Shown here in pieces: positions 9,381-17,825 of a DNA stretch of 64,000 bases. Source of the DNA: Pseudomonadota bacterium (lineage in GTDB: Bacteria; Bdellovibrionota; Bacteriovoracia; Bacteriovoracales; Bacteriovoracaceae). The position numbers were made by a program, and so were the translations under genes. The DNA is taken from assembly GCA_027488375.1 (NCBI GenBank), contig JAIYBW010000004.1, positions 310,001 to 374,000 of the forward strand. The letters are read 5' to 3'. Numbering within the stretch: position 1 is the first letter of the stretch; each line of letters opens with the position of its first letter. The notes beneath the pieces are model-generated. The model saw only the letters and a program-made list of their open reading frames with translations, had not been told where the DNA came from and did no database searches.

Positions 9381-9949
9381 GCGGCTTTGCGTTTTTCCAA
9401 TGCAAGATTCTGAGGCATGGATCTTTCAAGCCACAAAGAGAGTGCTGCGACTTGAGTAAAATCTACGGGGAGTAAATCAAAACTCACTTCATCCTGTAAG
9501 GTTTCTAAAACTAAGCGGTAACGAATAAGCGTATCTCCATTTGATGTCATCGTGACAAAATCTTGAAGCTGAATATGTTTTAAGTTCTCAAGCAAGAGTC
9601 GAGTTTCTAGTTTTCTCCACAAAAAGGGCCCGTGATAAAAAACAAAATGCTCCTTCTCTACATGCAGTCGTTGCTGATTAAAGATAACACCCATCAATTG
9701 ATAAATGAGAAAGAGCCCCAGTACCGGAAATAAAATGAGACTTGATAAATAGGGGTAAGCAAAAACAGCTTCCGTGAAAGTGGAGTATCCCTTGCCATTA
9801 ATCAGAATATCACTTTGCTTAAAAGAAAATAAAATTCCCCAAGAAAGAAAGTTCCATAAAGACACAAAGATAATTTGACGCCGGATTTTACCTAACTGAT
9901 AAGGAGTAAGAACAGGTTTAAGGACACAAGGATCCTTAGGAGCACTCAT
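9377..9949 (-). CDS. Membrane protein with PH-like C-terminal domain, unknown
   Basis: The 190-aa product from ATG 9949 has a basic N-terminus, two hydrophobic segments (IIFVSLWNFLSWGILF and LSSLILFPVLGLFLIYQLMGVIF), then a soluble beta-rich half (QRLHVEKEHFVFYHGPF..., LVLETLQDEVSFDLLPV). This two-helix plus beta-domain layout recalls bacterial PH-domain membrane proteins, but no diagnostic motif is visible. A TTG further upstream (9976) would add nine residues and is less convincing than the ATG. Not recognised beyond this. Confidence 0.6.
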   Translation of the reverse strand: MSAPKDPCVLKPVLTPYQLGKIRRQIIFVSLWNFLSWGILFSFKQSDILINGKGYSTFTEAVFAYPYLSSLILFPVLGLFLIYQLMGVIFNQQRLHVEKEHFVFYHGPFLWRKLETRLLLENLKHIQLQDFVTMTSNGDTLIRYRLVLETLQDEVSFDLLPVDFTQVAALSLWLERSMPQNLALEKRKAA

Positions 9950-9994
9950 AATGGTCTTATCGGGCAAAGACCTCAAAAAAATTTAATGAGGGTC

Positions 9995-10195
9995 TTAGGA
10001 CTCCAGGAGCTCTTTAAGCCCTTCAATGAAAACATCGGTTTTACCTGTGCGCCTACGCTTATAGAGGGCCCAAAGACGCTCAAATTCCCGGTCATCGGCC
10101 ATGAGGCGGCGGGAGAGTCGCTCAAGCTCCTGAGAGGTGAGTTTATAGTCATCCTGGATCATTTTAAGGGCCAGGTTAAATTCATTCAGGTTCAT
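9995..10195 (-). CDS. Small charged helical protein, unknown
   Basis: The 66-aa protein starts at ATG 10195, overlapping the stop of the upstream SGNH esterase gene by ATGA, which argues for real coupled translation and for this start rather than GTG or ATG codons slightly upstream. The sequence is rich in Arg, Glu and Leu (ELERLSRRLMADDREFERL) and predicted mostly helical. It has no cysteine, no signal peptide and no motif I recognise. The opposite strand also has a 71-codon frame here, which I treat as a shadow. Confidence 0.6.
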   Translation of the reverse strand: MNLNEFNLALKMIQDDYKLTSQELERLSRRLMADDREFERLWALYKRRRTGKTDVFIEGLKELLES

Positions 10196-10854
10196 GGGTG
10201 AATCCAAGGATGCATCTCATCCCAAAGACCCCTCACCCATTTTTTCACGAGTATTCGCCCTTTAAATCCCAAGCTATCAAAATGAATCCCATCCCCTTTT
10301 CCCTCAGGATAAGTGGTGTGGTTCCTCGAATCAAAAAAAGTACAACCTTCTTCTCTAACGAGCTCTTTAAGAACAGGATAAAATTCAGAAAAACGAGGCT
10401 CCGGGCGAGCGTGTCCATTCGGAGGCGCAATCCAAAGGCAGCGAGTAGATTTTTCTTTAATTTGTGAAATAAGTTCTTTGACCGAGAGACGAATCGATTC
10501 ATCACTCCAACGGACCATATTCCCCCCAAGCTGAATGATCACCACATCAGGAGTATAGGCCGATAATAAATCCTTGAGGGCCGGCATGCTCGATCGTTTG
10601 ATCCGAGAGCTTTTTCCCTTGATATCAATTTTTCTAAAATCACCTTCAAGAGTCTCGTAGTGAAGCCAACTCTCAGAAGTCGATCCCCCTCGAGCAAAAA
10701 GAGTTAATTTGATTTCTTGATTTGAAGAGAGCTTATCATGCCAGTAAGACCCAAAAATTCCCGCCGATTGGGAATCTCCTATCTGAAGGATTTGAACCTC
10801 GGCCTGGGCCCCCAAAGCAAAAAATAAGACGAGTAAGAAACCAAAAATTTTCAT
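10192..10854 (-). CDS. Secreted SGNH/GDSL-type hydrolase (second copy)
   Basis: This 220-aa protein has a signal peptide (MKIFGFLLVLFFALGAQA) and the SGNH blocks: ILQIGDSQSAGIFG with the nucleophile Ser, ARGGSTSESW, IIQLGGNMVRW with the oxyanion-hole Gly/Asn, and GKGDGIHFDSLG with the Asp-His pair. It is related to the mannanase-coupled esterase at 5970-6620. Likely a periplasmic or secreted carbohydrate or peptidoglycan esterase; the substrate is not defined. A 66-aa unknown protein follows with a 4-nt overlap. Confidence 0.8.
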   Translation of the reverse strand: MKIFGFLLVLFFALGAQAEVQILQIGDSQSAGIFGSYWHDKLSSNQEIKLTLFARGGSTSESWLHYETLEGDFRKIDIKGKSSRIKRSSMPALKDLLSAYTPDVVIIQLGGNMVRWSDESIRLSVKELISQIKEKSTRCLWIAPPNGHARPEPRFSEFYPVLKELVREEGCTFFDSRNHTTYPEGKGDGIHFDSLGFKGRILVKKWVRGLWDEMHPWIHP

Positions 10855-11004
10855 AGTGGGATCTTCTATTGCTCGTTACAGCTTTTCAAGTTTTTATTCT
10901 GAATGCTAATAAAAAATCAATCATTTAGCTTAAGAATCTTGGCCATTTAAATTTTTGCAGCAGGAGTGTCGATTAAATCTTGTGAGATGAAGCAGGAGGC
11001 ATTC

Positions 11005-11598
11005 ATGAATAACAAGGCAGGAGCGCCTTTTAAAATTCTTCAATTCAGACCACTATGGATTGAGGGTAAGTCTTGGACACCAGAGTTCTCCAATAGTTCT
11101 ATCCTCTATCTTTTCAGGAGAAAATTACCGAAGTCCGTCTCCTTTCGTCGGGCCTACACCGGATGGAGAGCTTCGGGGGCCAAAGAAGAAAAAGAACTTG
11201 GTGAATCGAGGGCCTTTATCAGATGGCTTCAAAAACATCACCTTTCTGTTGAATGGAGTCACAAAGATTTTTACCTTCACCCTCTTTTTCAGCATCCAAA
11301 TTCACCCTCTCACGAACCAGATGATGAAATGTCCCGTGGGCTCTCTTTTGCGATAAGTCCAGTCATTGTTCAGGATAGAAAAATCAAACTCTATGTTAAA
11401 GACGAGGATATCTTGGGTCTCATCAATCTCTCTCATGGGGAAGATGAAGATTTTCTCGATCTGGTTTCTCGCTATATCTCCTATCGCTTTAAATGGGAAA
11501 AATGGCGGGCCCCGGCCCCCACATTTTATGACTGGGTCATGGCCCAGGGCAGACGACCTGTTCTTGCTCCTGGCCAGATTGGATTTCTAACACCTTAG
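11005..11598 (+). CDS. Hypothetical cytoplasmic protein
   Basis: The 197-aa product is read from ATG 11005, which has AGGAGG 5 nt upstream; an earlier in-frame opening has no such site. The protein is basic and rich in Trp, Phe and Tyr (RRAYTGWRASGAKEEKELGES, FIRWLQKHHLSVEW, YISYRFKWEKWRAPAP). It has no signal peptide, transmembrane segment or motif I recognise. It stands alone between divergent and downstream genes. A lineage-specific protein is likely. Confidence 0.6.
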   Translation: MNNKAGAPFKILQFRPLWIEGKSWTPEFSNSSILYLFRRKLPKSVSFRRAYTGWRASGAKEEKELGESRAFIRWLQKHHLSVEWSHKDFYLHPLFQHPNSPSHEPDDEMSRGLSFAISPVIVQDRKIKLYVKDEDILGLINLSHGEDEDFLDLVSRYISYRFKWEKWRAPAPTFYDWVMAQGRRPVLAPGQIGFLTP

Positions 11599-11685
11599 AG
11601 CGATAACTGAGTCATAAAATTGGGAAAAAATTTCAATTTATTTATCTTCGTTGATCCTCGGGATTTCAGTCGGTATGATGAGTGC

Positions 11686-12324
11686 ATGAAAATAAAAATC
11701 CTTACACTTCTTAGTTTATTATCCCTCTCACCTCTTAGTTACTCACTTGAAACAGTGACCACCGGTGAAGAACAAGAGCTCACTCAATCCAGTATGGTGA
11801 GAAAAGTGAATTGGAAAGAAGGCTATATTTGGCCTGAAGTGAGGATTCTTACAGTGCTTGACCACCTTCCCCAAGATAATCTTAATGAGTTTTTAAATTT
11901 TGAAACTCACAAGACCTATATTCCAGATATGCTTGAATCAAAAGTTATCAAAAAAATTTCACCCAATGAACTTAACGTTTATTTTGAAATGGAAATGCCT
12001 TGGCCCGTTAAGAAGACCACTCACGTAACTCATAACCTCATCACAAAAAATACCGATGGAAGCTATACTTTAAAGTGGAATCTGGTGAAGGCTGACATGT
12101 TGTCTGCGACTGATGGTTTTATGCGTTTTTATCCTTATAAAGGAAAAACCCTTCTTGAGTACGTTTCCCATATCGTTCCCAACTCTTCTCTTGCCAGCAT
12201 GTTTAAAAATCGCGTGGCCGATGATGTGGAAAAATCTGTTAAGAAAATCGTGAAACATTTAAATAATACTTTAAATAAACGCGAAAATTTGAGTGCCACA
12301 AATCAAAAAACCAATAACCTCTAA
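11686..12324 (+). CDS. Exported START/SRPBCC-like protein
   Basis: The 212-aa protein from ATG 11686 starts with a signal peptide (MKIKILTLLSLLSLSPLSYS); earlier in-frame codons would hide it. The mature part (VRILTVLDHLPQDNLNEF, YIPDMLESKVIKKISPNELNVYFEM, TLKWNLVKADMLSATDGFMRFYPYKGKTLLEYVSH) has the strand-rich pattern, central DGFMRFYP and C-terminal long helix of polyketide-cyclase/START (SRPBCC) folds. These bind hydrophobic ligands. The family call rests on pattern only; ligand and partners are unknown. Confidence 0.55.
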   Translation: MKIKILTLLSLLSLSPLSYSLETVTTGEEQELTQSSMVRKVNWKEGYIWPEVRILTVLDHLPQDNLNEFLNFETHKTYIPDMLESKVIKKISPNELNVYFEMEMPWPVKKTTHVTHNLITKNTDGSYTLKWNLVKADMLSATDGFMRFYPYKGKTLLEYVSHIVPNSSLASMFKNRVADDVEKSVKKIVKHLNNTLNKRENLSATNQKTNNL

Positions 12325-12436
12325 TTCAACTCGGTCATTAAAAGAGAATCACTCCAGCTTAAAGTCAGTTGAGTTCATTGACTGAAATTTTTCGCTTGTC
12401 TATGATGAACTATCGTTTCAATTAAAGGAGAAACAT

Positions 12437-13552
12437 ATGAAATCATGGAAGAAGCTAGGAGCTTTGGCCGCTTTGGGTTTATCAACCCTCGCCAGCGCTC
12501 AAGAAATCAATCTCAGTGGGTTTGCCTCGGCCCATATGACTCAAAAACTCGGTGGTAACTCAGCTCCTGAGTATCACTCAAACAGAACAAACTTTTACAA
12601 CTTCACGAAGTTTGGTTTGAATGTGGCCTCAAAAATTGATGAGCAGTGGTCTGTTCAGTCTCAGCTTCTTGTTTCAGGAAAAAGAATTGATGTTGGTTCT
12701 GAAGATCCTCAGTTCAATATGTACGCAAACTGGCTCTTTCTTGCTTACCGTCCAACAGATAACTTTCGTCTAAAAATTGGTCGCCAATTATTTCCAGCTT
12801 GGTTAGTGTCTGAGTACATTGATGTTGGTTATATGTACCCGTGGACAGAAACTCCGCACGCTGTGTACGAGCTGAGCCCATTTAAATCTCTTAATGGTTT
12901 AGCTGCTGACTATTCTTTCCCTCTAACAAGCACTCATAAAATGTCTGTAACTGTCTTCGGTGGACAAGAAAATGTAGACATCCCGCTTGCTCAAGGTGGA
13001 ACTGAAAATAATAAATACGGAAGCATCATCGGTTCAGAACTTGCGATTCAATCAAGCTCTTATCGCTTTCGTGTGATGGGGTCGAATTATAAAATTGAGT
13101 CTAATGATGGCGCCACACCAACACCAAATGAATACAAAAACTCAAGTGTGACAACTGTTACAACAGGTTTCAAGTACGAGAAGAACGGTCTCTTAGTATT
13201 CACTGAATACGGCTATAGAGAAGGTTCTAAAAATGGATCTGAAGTAACTGATACTCCATATGCAGGAGTTACTTCTCGTGCATTCAATAAGCGCGCTCAA
13301 GCGGGTTACCTCACTGTAGGTTACTGGTTCAACAAGACTCTCCCTCACCTAACTGCTTCAACTTCGAAGTATGAAACAGGTCTCATTGAAGGGACGCAAG
13401 ATCTTTACTCACTTGGTGTAAACCACAAAGTAAATGACAATATTATTTTAAAAACAAACGTTGGTTACTCTGTTTCTAGACAGGGCCCGGCCCACATGGA
13501 AGTGCAAGGAGATGCTACAACGGCTTCTGCTGGCCTTGACATGATTTTCTAA
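12437..13552 (+). CDS. Porin-like outer-membrane beta-barrel
   Basis: The 371-aa protein has a signal peptide ending LASAQEINLSGFASAHMTQ. The mature chain looks like a 16-strand porin: alternating strands with Tyr/Phe/Trp girdles (FRLKIGRQLFPAWLVSEYIDVGYMY), glycine-rich turns and a terminal strand ending in Phe (SAGLDMIF), the usual BAM-recognition C-terminus. An AAAGGAG site precedes the ATG. Codon use is rich in optimal codons compared with neighbours, as expected for an abundant porin. The next gene, a small exported Cys-rich protein, starts 12 nt downstream and probably shares the transcript. Confidence 0.82.
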   Translation: MKSWKKLGALAALGLSTLASAQEINLSGFASAHMTQKLGGNSAPEYHSNRTNFYNFTKFGLNVASKIDEQWSVQSQLLVSGKRIDVGSEDPQFNMYANWLFLAYRPTDNFRLKIGRQLFPAWLVSEYIDVGYMYPWTETPHAVYELSPFKSLNGLAADYSFPLTSTHKMSVTVFGGQENVDIPLAQGGTENNKYGSIIGSELAIQSSSYRFRVMGSNYKIESNDGATPTPNEYKNSSVTTVTTGFKYEKNGLLVFTEYGYREGSKNGSEVTDTPYAGVTSRAFNKRAQAGYLTVGYWFNKTLPHLTASTSKYETGLIEGTQDLYSLGVNHKVNDNIILKTNVGYSVSRQGPAHMEVQGDATTASAGLDMIF

Positions 13553-13563
13553 GGAGAAAAGCC

Positions 13564-13818
13564 ATGAAAAAATTTCTTTGCCTAGCTCTTATGATGACTT
13601 CAGTTGCTGCTTTTGCAGCAGATGCTGAATGCCAATACTTTGATGCTGAAGGAAAAGCATCAAAGCTTGATGCTTCTAAAGTTCCAGATGGGGCTTCAGT
13701 TGAAGCAAAATCTGTGAATATGATTCCAGGTGACTTAAAGCAAAAGCTTTATGATGGAAGTATGACAAAATGTGTGACTTGCGAAAAAAACTATATCAAG
13801 TGCACAGCTGCTAAGTAA
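13564..13818 (+). CDS. Small exported cysteine-containing protein
   Basis: The 84-aa protein has a clear signal peptide (MKKFLCLALMMTSVAAFAAD) and a 65-residue mature part with four Cys (AECQYF, TKCVTCEKNYIKC) that could make two disulphides. It follows the porin by 12 nt with its own AAGGAG site and is followed by a strong hairpin terminator. It may be a periplasmic or surface partner of the porin, but no family is recognised. Confidence 0.7.
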   Translation: MKKFLCLALMMTSVAAFAADAECQYFDAEGKASKLDASKVPDGASVEAKSVNMIPGDLKQKLYDGSMTKCVTCEKNYIKCTAAK

Positions 13819-13825
13819 TCTGATG

Positions 13826-13857
13826 GTCCCCTTCTCTATTGAGAAGGGGACTTTTTT
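13826..13857 (+). terminator. Rho-independent terminator
   Basis: An 11-bp perfect stem (left arm ending CCCCTTCTC, right arm starting GAGAAGGGG) with a TATT loop is followed by TTTTTT. It ends the porin/small-protein transcript. The tract also touches the stop of the converging cheR/cheB gene and may work both ways. Confidence 0.9.
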
Positions 13858-15310
13858 AACTCGCTTTAACTAGACCAACTTTTTTAATCACAAAATCCTT
13901 CACGACCTGAGAAAGATATTTTGCACTTCCGATCATATGAGCGGCCCCTAAATCAATCGCTTCTTTTGGCATTCCAAAGACAACTGAAGTTTCTTGATTT
14001 TGCGCCATCGTGAGGCAGCGGCGGGATTGCTTCATTTTTAAGAGACCTTCGGCTCCATCACGCCCCATTCCTGTAAGAAGAACCCCAATAGAACGAGCGC
14101 GCACTTTAGAAAGTGATTCAAACAAGACATCCACACTCGGCCTGTGACCATTGCGTTGGGTTTCAGTTGAGGGCTGAATATAGAAAAGATTATTTTCTTC
14201 CGTCACTGTCAGGTGATAATCACCCCAAGCAATATAAATACCATCGGGAGTGAGGGGAATTTTTTTGCGAGTATCTCGGCATTCAAGACCTGAGATCGCT
14301 GCCATTCTCTTAGCGAAAGATTCACAAAAAGAAGTGTTAATATGCTGAACGATAATCACAGGAGGACAAGGCTTTGGAAAATCTCTTAAAAAAACTTCCA
14401 GAGTCTCAGGTCCACCGGTACTGGCCCCAATAGCAATGATCTGAGGATGAGAGAAAACTTTAAGAAATGGCTCTTCACTTTTTCGCTCAAAACTAGATTC
14501 TTTAATTCTTTTCTTATAACAAGAGTTTCCGACGAGCTCAAATTCAGTCTTAGAAGTTTCAAAATTTTCACTATGCCCTAAGACCAGAAGTCCCGTGGGA
14601 TTAAGGTAGCGCTTAAATGAATGCACGGCCTCAAGTGTAGATTGGGCACTAAAATAAATCAGAACGTTTCGACAAAAAATAAAATCCAAACTTTCTTGAA
14701 AGCGAGAGTGATGATCATCGAGTAAGGATCCTGTAAAAAAGATCATTTTCTTTTTAATTTTCTCTTTAACAGCAAAAGTTGCGCCTTTAACGACAACTGA
14801 ATTCTGAAACTGATTAGGGATTGATTTTAACTGGGCCTCTGGGTATTCACCCTCTTTGGCCGTATTCACACTCACAGGATCAATATCAGAAGCATAGATC
14901 TCGTAACTCAATTGAGGATATAAAGTGCAAATAGTTTCTAAAACAAAAGCGATAGAATAAGCTTCTTGTCCAGTACTACAGGCCGCAGACCAAAGTTTGA
15001 GTTTAACGGGCCCAGTGGCGGCCATCATCCTTTTTAAGACTTCATCCTCGAGTTTTTTAAAATGCGGATTCTCTCTAAACCAATACGTGGTATGAATCGT
15101 AATGAGCGAGAGAAACTGCTGGTACTCGTAGTCATCCTCAGATAAAAGCTTCAAATAAGTCGCAAAGGATGAAAATCCTAAGGAGTTTATTCTACGCTCA
15201 ACATTTGAAGACAAAACATCTTTCTTGAAACTCCCCTCCTGACATGTTCCTGTCAATCCCTGGATGAGTTCATATAAGGCTTCCTGTTCAGAATCATCTA
15301 AACGGAACAT
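13856..15310 (-). CDS. CheR-CheB fusion without receiver domain
   Basis: The 484-aa protein is a methyltransferase fused to a methylesterase. Residues 1-265 are CheR: N-terminal helical domain, the SAM-binding WSAACSTGQEAYS (about 107-119) and IFCRNVLIYF (about 211-220). Residues 290-475 are the CheB catalytic domain with the complete triad: GASTGG (Ser297), VQHI (His323) and TGMGRDG (Asp418). The linker is only about 20 residues and there is no receiver domain, so esterase activity is not gated by phosphorylation in the usual way. The common published fusion order is CheB-CheR; here it is reversed. Its ATG overlaps the TAA of the receptor gene, so one protein could set methylation of that receptor. 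Confidence 0.92.
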   Translation of the reverse strand: MFRLDDSEQEALYELIQGLTGTCQEGSFKKDVLSSNVERRINSLGFSSFATYLKLLSEDDYEYQQFLSLITIHTTYWFRENPHFKKLEDEVLKRMMAATGPVKLKLWSAACSTGQEAYSIAFVLETICTLYPQLSYEIYASDIDPVSVNTAKEGEYPEAQLKSIPNQFQNSVVVKGATFAVKEKIKKKMIFFTGSLLDDHHSRFQESLDFIFCRNVLIYFSAQSTLEAVHSFKRYLNPTGLLVLGHSENFETSKTEFELVGNSCYKKRIKESSFERKSEEPFLKVFSHPQIIAIGASTGGPETLEVFLRDFPKPCPPVIIVQHINTSFCESFAKRMAAISGLECRDTRKKIPLTPDGIYIAWGDYHLTVTEENNLFYIQPSTETQRNGHRPSVDVLFESLSKVRARSIGVLLTGMGRDGAEGLLKMKQSRRCLTMAQNQETSVVFGMPKEAIDLGAAHMIGSAKYLSQVVKDFVIKKVGLVKAS

Positions 15311-17358
15311 TAAGAAGCCTTATGTGTTTGCTTTGGGTCTTTAGACCCTCGCTTGGTTAATAAATTTTTCATAGAATCCTCTAGGTTAACTACAGAATTT
15401 CCATCCCCGCCGGATTGGGGCTTTTGGGGAATATGTTCAACTTTCTTGGCCTGAAAATCTCCACCGTTAATGAGAGCGTAAATGCTAGAGGAAATATCTT
15501 TTAACTTCGTATTTTCATCAGCAAGGCGCTTCGCCGCTCCGAGTGTTTCTTGGGCGGTAGAGGAGTTCTTTTGAGTCGCAATATCAATCTGACTCATGGC
15601 CGTAGATGTTTGCTGCACACCGAGTTCTTGTTGAGCACAGGCATCAGTAATACCTCGAATTTGAGACACAATAACTTCAATTTCTTGTGAGATGTCTTTA
15701 AAGTTAGTCACAGCTTGGTTAGAAACTGTTGAGCTTTTTTCAATCTTCTCATGTAAGCTATCAAGAATTTCTTGAACTTGCTTTTGAGAATCCTGAAGCA
15801 TCATTTCAATATCCTTCGCCGCACTACCACTCACCTTGGCCAGGTTACCGACCTCTTCAGCAACAACTGCAAATCCTTTACCATGCTGACCTGCTCTGGC
15901 CGCTTCGATTGAGGCGTTAAAAGAAAGAAGTTGAGTTTTAAAAACGATATCATTAATAATGTTGGTCTTTTTGGAAACTTCTTGGATGATGGAAGAAATT
16001 TTTTGAAGTTGTTGGTTAGCTTCTTGAATGGAGCGGAATGAATACATCATTTCTTCCATAATGTGCTCACCTTCTTTGGCCTTATTATTCATTTTCTGGG
16101 CCGAGTCCATCGAAGTCTTTGCTGAGGTCGCCGTCTGAGAAATCATACTCCCCATTTCTGAGAGAGCGGAAACGGATTCCTGAATCCCCGCTGACTGCTC
16201 AACTGTCGCCGAAGCCACAGAGTCTGAAGACTCAAAAAGAACTTTTGAGAGTTGGTGGGAAGTGACTGAAGAATCTGTAAGTTTTGAAGACTCTGCAATA
16301 AAAGATCGTCCAATAAATTTTGCAATAATAAAGGCAATAGTCAAACAAACCACGAGAGAAACAAGGAGTCCAAAGAGAAAGTTCCTTTCATTTGATTGGA
16401 TATTACCGAGGGCCATAGTTTTTGGAAGACGAACAAGTAATCCCCAGTTTAATCCATCTAAAAAGTGAGCACTATCAAAGGAAGAATACCCCACTAGCTG
16501 CTCAACTTTCTTTCTCGTGTGGTAAATATATTCTGCACCTTTTGATCCACGAATCACTTTACTAACGGCCAAATTATCATTTATAAGATCTAGCTTGCCT
16601 AAAACTTGTTCATCATACTTAAACTTATCACTCTTATGAAGTTCAGGGTCATATTCAAAAAGAAGTTTTCCATTGCCATCCACAAGGGTTAATTCTGTTG
16701 AATATCCTTGGGCAAGAACTGTTTTATGGAAACTAGCAAATAAATTTGCAATCCATTTAAAATTCGCGCGTGCCGTAATGACACCAACAACCTGACCTTT
16801 GTCATTTTTAATTTGAGTTGAGAAAGAAGTTCCATAAATAGGTCTATCTCCTGCCTTTGAAGAAACTGGGTCAAACTGCGGGGCCTCCATATAAGTTCCC
16901 GTATAGAGCTTACCTGTAGTAAACTCACCGGCCATGGCTTTTTTGAACCAAGTTGTCTCAGCATAATTTTTTTGAAGCTTTGTTGTATCAATATCAATTC
17001 CAAAAGAATCAATATTACTTGAAGAAACATAGTTTCCTTTAGCATCAACCACCATGAGCACATCATAAACACCGTAAAGATTAACCAGGGAATTTAGCCC
17101 CGTGGCAATCTCTTCTTTGCTTTGAAACTGACTCATCACCTTATTTGAGGCGAACGCCTGGACGTCGTAGTAGCGCTCAAAAAGGACAGTCGAGATACTA
17201 TTACCTAGTATTTCCGCATCTGTTTGAAATTTCTCATGGACTTTCTTGATCAAACTATCATTGGTCCATTTAAACTGAACATAAGCAATGACACCTGTCA
17301 GGAGTATCACTAAAAATGAGAGGCCATTAATTTTGGCACTTAATGAGATTTTTTTCAT
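15310..17358 (-). CDS. Methyl-accepting chemotaxis receptor, dCache type
   Basis: The 682-aa receptor has TM1 at about residues 9-27, a roughly 290-residue periplasmic sensor resembling dCache_1 ([35 protein letters not shown]), TM2 near 330-350 ([20 protein letters not shown]), and a cytoplasmic coiled-coil signalling domain. The highly conserved hairpin tip is intact ([20 protein letters not shown], then [12 protein letters not shown]). I see no HAMP domain after TM2; the helix enters the signalling coiled coil almost directly. Encoded between cheW (ATGA overlap) and the cheR/cheB fusion (TAATG), it is the dedicated receptor of this operon. The dCache family binds small ligands such as amino acids; the ligand here is unknown. 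Confidence 0.92.
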   Translation of the reverse strand: MKKISLSAKINGLSFLVILLTGVIAYVQFKWTNDSLIKKVHEKFQTDAEILGNSISTVLFERYYDVQAFASNKVMSQFQSKEEIATGLNSLVNLYGVYDVLMVVDAKGNYVSSSNIDSFGIDIDTTKLQKNYAETTWFKKAMAGEFTTGKLYTGTYMEAPQFDPVSSKAGDRPIYGTSFSTQIKNDKGQVVGVITARANFKWIANLFASFHKTVLAQGYSTELTLVDGNGKLLFEYDPELHKSDKFKYDEQVLGKLDLINDNLAVSKVIRGSKGAEYIYHTRKKVEQLVGYSSFDSAHFLDGLNWGLLVRLPKTMALGNIQSNERNFLFGLLVSLVVCLTIAFIIAKFIGRSFIAESSKLTDSSVTSHQLSKVLFESSDSVASATVEQSAGIQESVSALSEMGSMISQTATSAKTSMDSAQKMNNKAKEGEHIMEEMMYSFRSIQEANQQLQKISSIIQEVSKKTNIINDIVFKTQLLSFNASIEAARAGQHGKGFAVVAEEVGNLAKVSGSAAKDIEMMLQDSQKQVQEILDSLHEKIEKSSTVSNQAVTNFKDISQEIEVIVSQIRGITDACAQQELGVQQTSTAMSQIDIATQKNSSTAQETLGAAKRLADENTKLKDISSSIYALINGGDFQAKKVEHIPQKPQSGGDGNSVVNLEDSMKNLLTKRGSKDPKQTHKAS

Positions 17359-17825
17359 GCTGCTTTCTCCTGCTCAACAAAACTTTTATTTTCAATTGAA
17401 GATACAAATTTTTTAATATCAATAATGGTAATGAGATTGTCTTGATGCTGAAGGAAACCTTTCAGGCAATCAATTTGAACTTTTCCCTCAATCTTGAGAT
17501 CCTGAATGTCTGAAGGAGTCACGTAAACGACAAACTCGACCTTATCTATGACGGCAGCGAGAGGTCCCACTTCCGTTTCGCAAATAAGCATACTTGATTT
17601 TAGAGGATTGACCTCATGAACACCCAGCTTTAATCTCAAATCAATCACACCCATGATGAGCCCTCTGAGATTGATCATGCCTGAAAAGCAACTCGGCATA
17701 TTGGGGACAAGCTTAGGCTTAATGTATTCGATAACTTCTTTAAAATCGAGTAAAGGTGAAGCATACAGTTCATCCTTGATTCGATAGACGAGATATCTTT
17801 CCTTGTCTTCGTATAATTCGCTCAT
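17355..17825 (-). CDS. cheW: CheW-like adaptor
   Basis: The 156-aa protein is a single CheW domain ([66 protein letters not shown]). The NLRG...VIDLR stretch is the receptor/kinase-binding core. It links CheA to the receptor encoded immediately downstream. It overlaps both neighbours by 4 nt, fitting a single transcript with fixed stoichiometry. Confidence 0.9.
   Translation of the reverse strand: MSELYEDKERYLVYRIKDELYASPLLDFKEVIEYIKPKLVPNMPSCFSGMINLRGLIMGVIDLRLKLGVHEVNPLKSSMLICETEVGPLAAVIDKVEFVVYVTPSDIQDLKIEGKVQIDCLKGFLQHQDNLITIIDIKKFVSSIENKSFVEQEKAA

Noticed and set aside
9986-10201. 71-codon plus-strand frame
   Set aside because: The opposite frame has an ATGA overlap with its upstream neighbour and normal helical composition, so this is taken as its shadow.
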